Both the position numbers and the translations under genes were made by a program. A stretch of 64,000 bases of DNA. Origin: CAZZBM01 sp964652255. Lineage in GTDB: Bacteria; Bdellovibrionota; Bacteriovoracia; Bacteriovoracales; CAZZBM01. The DNA is taken from assembly GCA_964652255.1 (NCBI GenBank), contig CAZZBM010000001.1, positions 124,001 through 188,000 of the forward strand, read 5' to 3'. Below are positions 60,472-64,000 of the stretch, in pieces (the stretch's first letter is position 1; each line of letters opens with the position of its first letter). Under the pieces are notes generated by a model that was given only the letters and a program-made list of their open reading frames with translations, made no database searches and had not been told where the DNA came from.

Positions 60472-61932
60472 ATGAGCAAAGTGTTTACTTTTTTTTATGT
60501 TTTCTTTTACTTTTTGTTACTAACTTCTTGCAAAAATATAGTAGATTCTCTGAAATATATGGGTTATGAAGATTACAAAAAATATGAAAGAGATCGAAGA
60601 AATTTTTGTGATGATAAACTGAGCAGAGTTGTTTTAATAACGAAAGCTTATTACAACGATAAAAATAATGATTTTAAAAATAAACTAATAGATCCTGTTT
60701 TCAACAACGATACTATTTTGAAATCTTGTAATCAAACCACAACACCACCTTGCAAAGATTTTCTTTATCAACGATCTCTTCAATTATCTTTTTTTAAATA
60801 CATAATAGTAAACAATGATCATTACGATTTTTTAAAAAAAAAACATACATATTACACAAATCATTTTAATGAAGAAAATACTTACTTTTATGAAATAAAT
60901 GCTTGGAATTCACTTTTTAATCAAGGTTCAAATAAAAATTGTTTTATAACATTATTAAACAAGAATACCATTCCTTCTAAAATTTTGAATTTTGGAAGAT
61001 TAAATCAATTCTTACTTGATGATGAAAAAAATTTTCTTTTCAACGATCTTCTTCCAAAAATTCTTTCTAATTATAAATCTTTTTATGAGTCTAATTTAAT
61101 AAAAGAAATGACGATGTTTTATGTTCAAAATCCATTCATCAATAAATCATACACTTCCACATACGACAATCATTCTTTTGACTCATATAATATTTATGAC
61201 TATATGGCACAAAAAACATCTCTAGAAAAATATTACTTTGAAATAAAACAATCTTTTTTACAAGATAGTATTAAATTTGATTTTGAATACAATGCTGTAT
61301 TTAAAGAAAAAAGAAACACAAATAACTCAGGATCAGGTTACAATCATTCATCATATCAAGGTAACACAAACAACTCAGGATCAGGTTATCATCATTCATC
61401 ATATAAAAGTAACACAAACAACTCAGGAACAACTTTAAAAGAAAAAGAATTTATAAAAAAAGAGAAAGAATTATCTGATTTCATTAATTTTATGCATAAG
61501 AAAGAGTATGAAAAAGCAGAAAATGATGATAAAAAAATTTTTCATGAAAAATTTTTAAAATTTAATTCTACTATCTTTAAAATTATTTTTGATCAAAATG
61601 AAAATTTAAAAGAAAAAATTATATCTTATTTTAATTATGAAAACATAGAATTTGAAAATACTTACTTTGACAAAGTAGAAATTCTTAAAAAATATTTCGA
61701 TATAAATAAAATAAATTATGATCCTTCTATTTTTTCAAAAAAAAGATATATTCTTGTTTTTTTAAATTCTTATTTTTCAGAAATCATATCTAGTTCAAGT
61801 TCAGAAAATGAATTAGAAAATACTTTAAATGAATACAAAAAAAATAATCAATTTTTTTCTTTAACTATTGAAGAATTAAAAAAATACACTCACTTATCTT
61901 CTGTTTTTTTTAACAAATATTTAAAAATATAA
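60472..61932 (+). CDS. repeat-containing lipoprotein, unknown function
   Basis: The 486-residue protein starts MSKVFTFFYVFFYFLLLTSCKN, a lipoprotein signal with LTSC lipobox (Cys 20). It is Asn/Lys/Phe/Tyr-rich. Residues about 282-319 hold a 16-residue repeat (NTNNSGSGYNHSSYQG, 2.4 copies) that reads as a flexible linker between two helical parts. There is no Shine-Dalgarno; a TAATAT box ends 7 bases before the ATG. Composition and start match the giant secreted protein on the other side of rpmB. No family recognised. Confidence 0.65.
   Translation: MSKVFTFFYVFFYFLLLTSCKNIVDSLKYMGYEDYKKYERDRRNFCDDKLSRVVLITKAYYNDKNNDFKNKLIDPVFNNDTILKSCNQTTTPPCKDFLYQRSLQLSFFKYIIVNNDHYDFLKKKHTYYTNHFNEENTYFYEINAWNSLFNQGSNKNCFITLLNKNTIPSKILNFGRLNQFLLDDEKNFLFNDLLPKILSNYKSFYESNLIKEMTMFYVQNPFINKSYTSTYDNHSFDSYNIYDYMAQKTSLEKYYFEIKQSFLQDSIKFDFEYNAVFKEKRNTNNSGSGYNHSSYQGNTNNSGSGYHHSSYKSNTNNSGTTLKEKEFIKKEKELSDFINFMHKKEYEKAENDDKKIFHEKFLKFNSTIFKIIFDQNENLKEKIISYFNYENIEFENTYFDKVEILKKYFDINKINYDPSIFSKKRYILVFLNSYFSEIISSSSSENELENTLNEYKKNNQFFSLTIEELKKYTHLSSVFFNKYLKI
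61315..61428 (+). repeat. 48-bp tandem repeat in lipoprotein
   Basis: Two full 48-base units (61315-61362, 61363-61410) with a few base differences and an 18-base partial unit. They keep the reading frame. Confidence 0.88.
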
Positions 61933-61975
61933 AAAAAGTACTTAGCTTGTATTTTTTACAGACTAAGTACTTTTT
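61933..61975 (+). terminator. rho-independent terminator behind lipoprotein
   Basis: AAAAAGTACTTAG and CTAAGTACTTTTT pair perfectly over 13 bases with a 17-base loop and end in T5. It begins next to the stop codon. Confidence 0.8.
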
Positions 61976-62046
61976 ACTCAAAGGTAATAAATACTTGTAA
62001 AAAAGATGCCCTGTTGAAAATTTTTCATTGTAACGATAAGTTTAGT

Positions 62047-63117
62047 ATGAGAATGTTGTTTTTATTCTTTCTTTCTTGCCATACTGAGCCTAAAAAATTT
62101 GCCCAATCAGATAAAATTTTTCCTCATTCTTCTTTTAAGAAAGCAAAAATAGCCTCTCAAAAAACAAAACCCTTGCAAACATCTGGATCTTTTATTCATT
62201 TAGAAAAAGTAAATCAAAAAGATCTTCAAGTTTGGTTAAATTATTTTAGAGGTAAAGGGAAATCTTTCTTAGAAAAAGGTTATAAGAATTATCTTACCTA
62301 TGAAAATATCATTATTCCTATTTTAAAACAATATAATCTTCCTGAAGATTTAATCTATGTAGGTCTTATTGAAAGCGGGTATCAACTCAAGGCTAACAGT
62401 CCTATGAAAGCTGTTGGTCCTTGGCAATTTATTGAAAAAACAGGAAGAAGTTATGGTCTTCAAATTGATCAATACCTAGATGAAAGACAAAATATTTACA
62501 AGTCTACTTTAGCAGCAGCAAAATACTTTGTAGATCTTTATAATATTTTTAATTCTTGGGAGTTAGCCTTAAGTGCTTATAATGGAGGTGAATTTGGTCT
62601 TATTAATAAAATAAGAAGAGCTTCTACAAGAGACTTTAAAACCCTAGCTCAAGAAAAACATTTAGCCGAAGAAACCATTCATTATGTTCCAAAAGTTTTA
62701 GCAGCTAAAATGATCGTTGAAAATGATTTTCAATATTTAAAACATCAAGTAGCAAGAAAAAAAATTAAAACATTAAAAATTAATCAATCAACAAGCTTAA
62801 AAGAATTAGCTCAAAAATTCAAAATAGATGAAGCAGAATTAAAATTACTAAATGCTGACTTAAAAAAATCTTTAACTTCACCTAAGGGTCAACTTGTTCT
62901 CATTCCAGATAAAAACATTCAACTCTCTGAATATAGAATTCAAAAAGCAGAAAATATTCATCAAGCTAAAATGATTCATAATGTAAAAAATGGAGAACAA
63001 CTAAATGATATTGCTAAAAAATATGAAGTCCCCCTACATGAAATTCTTGAACTTAATGCCTTAGCTTCTGATTACACTTTAGTTCCAGGACAAAAATTGA
63101 TTATAAAATATCTTTAA
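62047..63117 (+). CDS. membrane-bound lytic transglycosylase (MltD-like) with two LysM domains
   Basis: The 356-residue protein has a very short lipoprotein signal (MRMLFLFFLSCHTEP, Cys 11). An SLT domain follows (VGLIESGYQLKANSPMKAVGPWQFIEKTGRSYGL with catalytic Glu, ALSAYNGGEFGL), then two C-terminal LysM repeats (INQSTSLKELAQKFKI and VKNGEQLNDIAKKYEV) that bind peptidoglycan. It cleaves glycan strands in the cell wall. I prefer ATG 62047 over 62014 because it gives a lipoprotein signal. It overlaps acnA by 17 bases at the 3' ends. Confidence 0.92.
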   Translation: MRMLFLFFLSCHTEPKKFAQSDKIFPHSSFKKAKIASQKTKPLQTSGSFIHLEKVNQKDLQVWLNYFRGKGKSFLEKGYKNYLTYENIIIPILKQYNLPEDLIYVGLIESGYQLKANSPMKAVGPWQFIEKTGRSYGLQIDQYLDERQNIYKSTLAAAKYFVDLYNIFNSWELALSAYNGGEFGLINKIRRASTRDFKTLAQEKHLAEETIHYVPKVLAAKMIVENDFQYLKHQVARKKIKTLKINQSTSLKELAQKFKIDEAELKLLNADLKKSLTSPKGQLVLIPDKNIQLSEYRIQKAENIHQAKMIHNVKNGEQLNDIAKKYEVPLHEILELNALASDYTLVPGQKLIIKYL

Positions 63118-64000
63118 GAACAAAGGGTAAAATTCCTTTATTTTTAAAATATAAAAACTCTTGTTCTGTATCAATTCTTACTAAAACTTTTAAAAAAGAT
63201 TCGATGGTTTTATTTTTGTAATTTAAAGTAAGAATTTTTTTAGGTAAAATTTCTTCTTCATAAAAAAATTCTTCTTCACCAGTAAAGATCTTTCTTGAAT
63301 CTCCTTCTAAAAATTGTAGAGGTAAAATCCCCATCCCAATAAGATTTGATCTATGAATTCTTTCAAAGGATTCAGCTAAGACAACTTTAACTCCTAAAAG
63401 GAGAGGTCCTTTTGCTGCCCAGTCTCTAGAAGAACCAGTTCCGTATTCTTTTCCAGCAATCACAATAAAGGACTGCTCTCTTTTTAAACTAGCTTCATAA
63501 ATTGTCATCTCTTCTCGATTAAAAAGAGTATAACCACCTTCTCTAGTAACAAGTTCATTTTTTAATCTAATATTGGCAAAGGTTCCTCTTTGCATTACTT
63601 CATAATTTCCTCTTCTAGCTCCATAAGAATTAAAATCTTTTTTAGCAACATTAAGAGAGAGAAGATATTGTCCAGCGGGGCTTCCTTCAGCAATAGATCC
63701 AGCAGGAGAGATATGATCTGTTGTAATAGAATCTCCAAAAAGAGCTAAAATTTTTAAAGGTTTATTTTCTTCTTCTTTAAGGTCAAAAAAAGGAACTTTT
63801 TTAATATAGCTACTTTCTTGATTCCAAGAATAGCGCTGAGAAGTTACGACAGGTAATGAATTCCAAAATTCATCTCCTTTAAAAACTTCACTATAACGTT
63901 TTTTAAAAAGATCTTTATGAACATATTGATCAATGACAGTCTTAATTTCTTCTTTTGAAGGGAGTAAATCTTGAAGAAAAATCTTTCCCTGAATTTTTTC
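63101..64000 (-). CDS. acnA: aconitate hydratase, C-terminal third (5' end outside window)
   Basis: The frame is open from the window end to the stop at 63101 (299 codons). It includes LALFGDSITTDHISPAGSI, SYGARRGNYEVMQRGTFANIR, and GKEYGTGSSRDWAAKGPLLLGVKVV...ESFERIHRSNLIGMGILPL, the swivel domain of AcnA/IRP-type aconitases with the substrate-binding Ser and Arg (GSSRDW). It converts citrate to isocitrate. The three cluster Cys lie upstream, outside the window. Internal ATG 63595 is not the start. Confidence 0.96.
   Translation of the reverse strand, partial: EKIQGKIFLQDLLPSKEEIKTVIDQYVHKDLFKKRYSEVFKGDEFWNSLPVVTSQRYSWNQESSYIKKVPFFDLKEEENKPLKILALFGDSITTDHISPAGSIAEGSPAGQYLLSLNVAKKDFNSYGARRGNYEVMQRGTFANIRLKNELVTREGGYTLFNREEMTIYEASLKREQSFIVIAGKEYGTGSSRDWAAKGPLLLGVKVVLAESFERIHRSNLIGMGILPLQFLEGDSRKIFTGEEEFFYEEEILPKKILTLNYKNKTIESFLKVLVRIDTEQEFLYFKNKGILPFVLKDIL

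Overview
The window is strongly AT-rich bacterial DNA using the standard bacterial code (TGA is a real stop in many genes). The gene content points to a Gram-negative, respiring, sodium-using bacterium. It has a complete Na+-translocating NADH:quinone reductase (nqrABCDEF with apbE and nqrM), cytochrome bd oxidase (cydABX), outer-membrane beta-barrel and lipoprotein candidates, a LysM lytic transglycosylase, citrate synthase, aconitase and malic enzyme. Several families (paired nucleosidase and spore-photoproduct-lyase-like radical SAM protein, PIN-PhoH ATPase, short family-4-like uracil-DNA glycosylase, possible DUF6178 protein) would fit a Bdellovibrionota or other deltaproteobacterial-type lineage with a compacted genome. 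That placement is inference; no 16S gene is present.

Layout. 1-5.4 kb: end of topA, rpmE2, the cyd operon (reverse) with a small membrane ORF coupled in front of cydA and cydX behind cydB, xth and a DEDDh exonuclease. 5.4-12.7 kb: an acyl-CoA dehydrogenase preceded by a coupled mini-ORF, then a four-gene oligopeptide ABC transporter. 12.7-16 kb: unknown exported proteins, a beta-barrel protein, tRNA-Arg(UCG) and tRNA-Leu(UAA). 16-22.5 kb: the nqr operon. 22.5-30.2 kb: an exonuclease fused to a degenerate DinG-like region, a possible DUF6178 protein, EttA, and unknown envelope proteins. 30.2-35.1 kb: map, a NifU-like protein, a UDG-like protein, an SSS symporter and malic enzyme. 35.1-37.2 kb: a small accessory island of exported proteins, two of them frameshifted at homopolymers. 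37.2-53.9 kb: PIN-PhoH, an aminotransferase, an EtfD-like Fe-S membrane oxidoreductase, sfsA, gltA, a phosphopantetheinyl transferase, a TIGR01777-type epimerase, recJ, NhaC, a compact UvrD-like helicase, an aldo/keto reductase and the nucleosidase/SPL-like pair. 54-62 kb: a second accessory region with a tandem-repeat secreted protein broken by a 100-N gap, split transketolase, a 1182-residue secreted protein of unknown function, rpmB and a repeat-containing lipoprotein. 62-64 kb: a lytic transglycosylase and the end of aconitase.

The most unusual signals are global. (1) Many first genes have a sigma70-like promoter whose -10 box ends about 7 bases before the start codon, predicting leaderless mRNAs (rpmE2, gltA, rpmB, nhaC-like, the epimerase, xth and others). 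(2) Many exported proteins have extremely short signal sequences of about 7-14 residues, in two cases with an in-frame stop directly upstream. (3) Nine of ten convergent gene pairs overlap at their 3' ends. (4) The accessory exported proteins carry tandem repeats, homopolymer frameshifts and a shared TTGTAAAAA box about 47-73 bases before their starts.

Metabolically, electrons from fat and amino-acid oxidation (acyl-CoA dehydrogenase, EtfD-like protein, TCA enzymes, malic enzyme) would enter a quinone pool served by Nqr and drained by cytochrome bd. The exported Na+ could drive the SSS symporter and the NhaC antiporter, and the oligopeptide transporter would bring in peptides.
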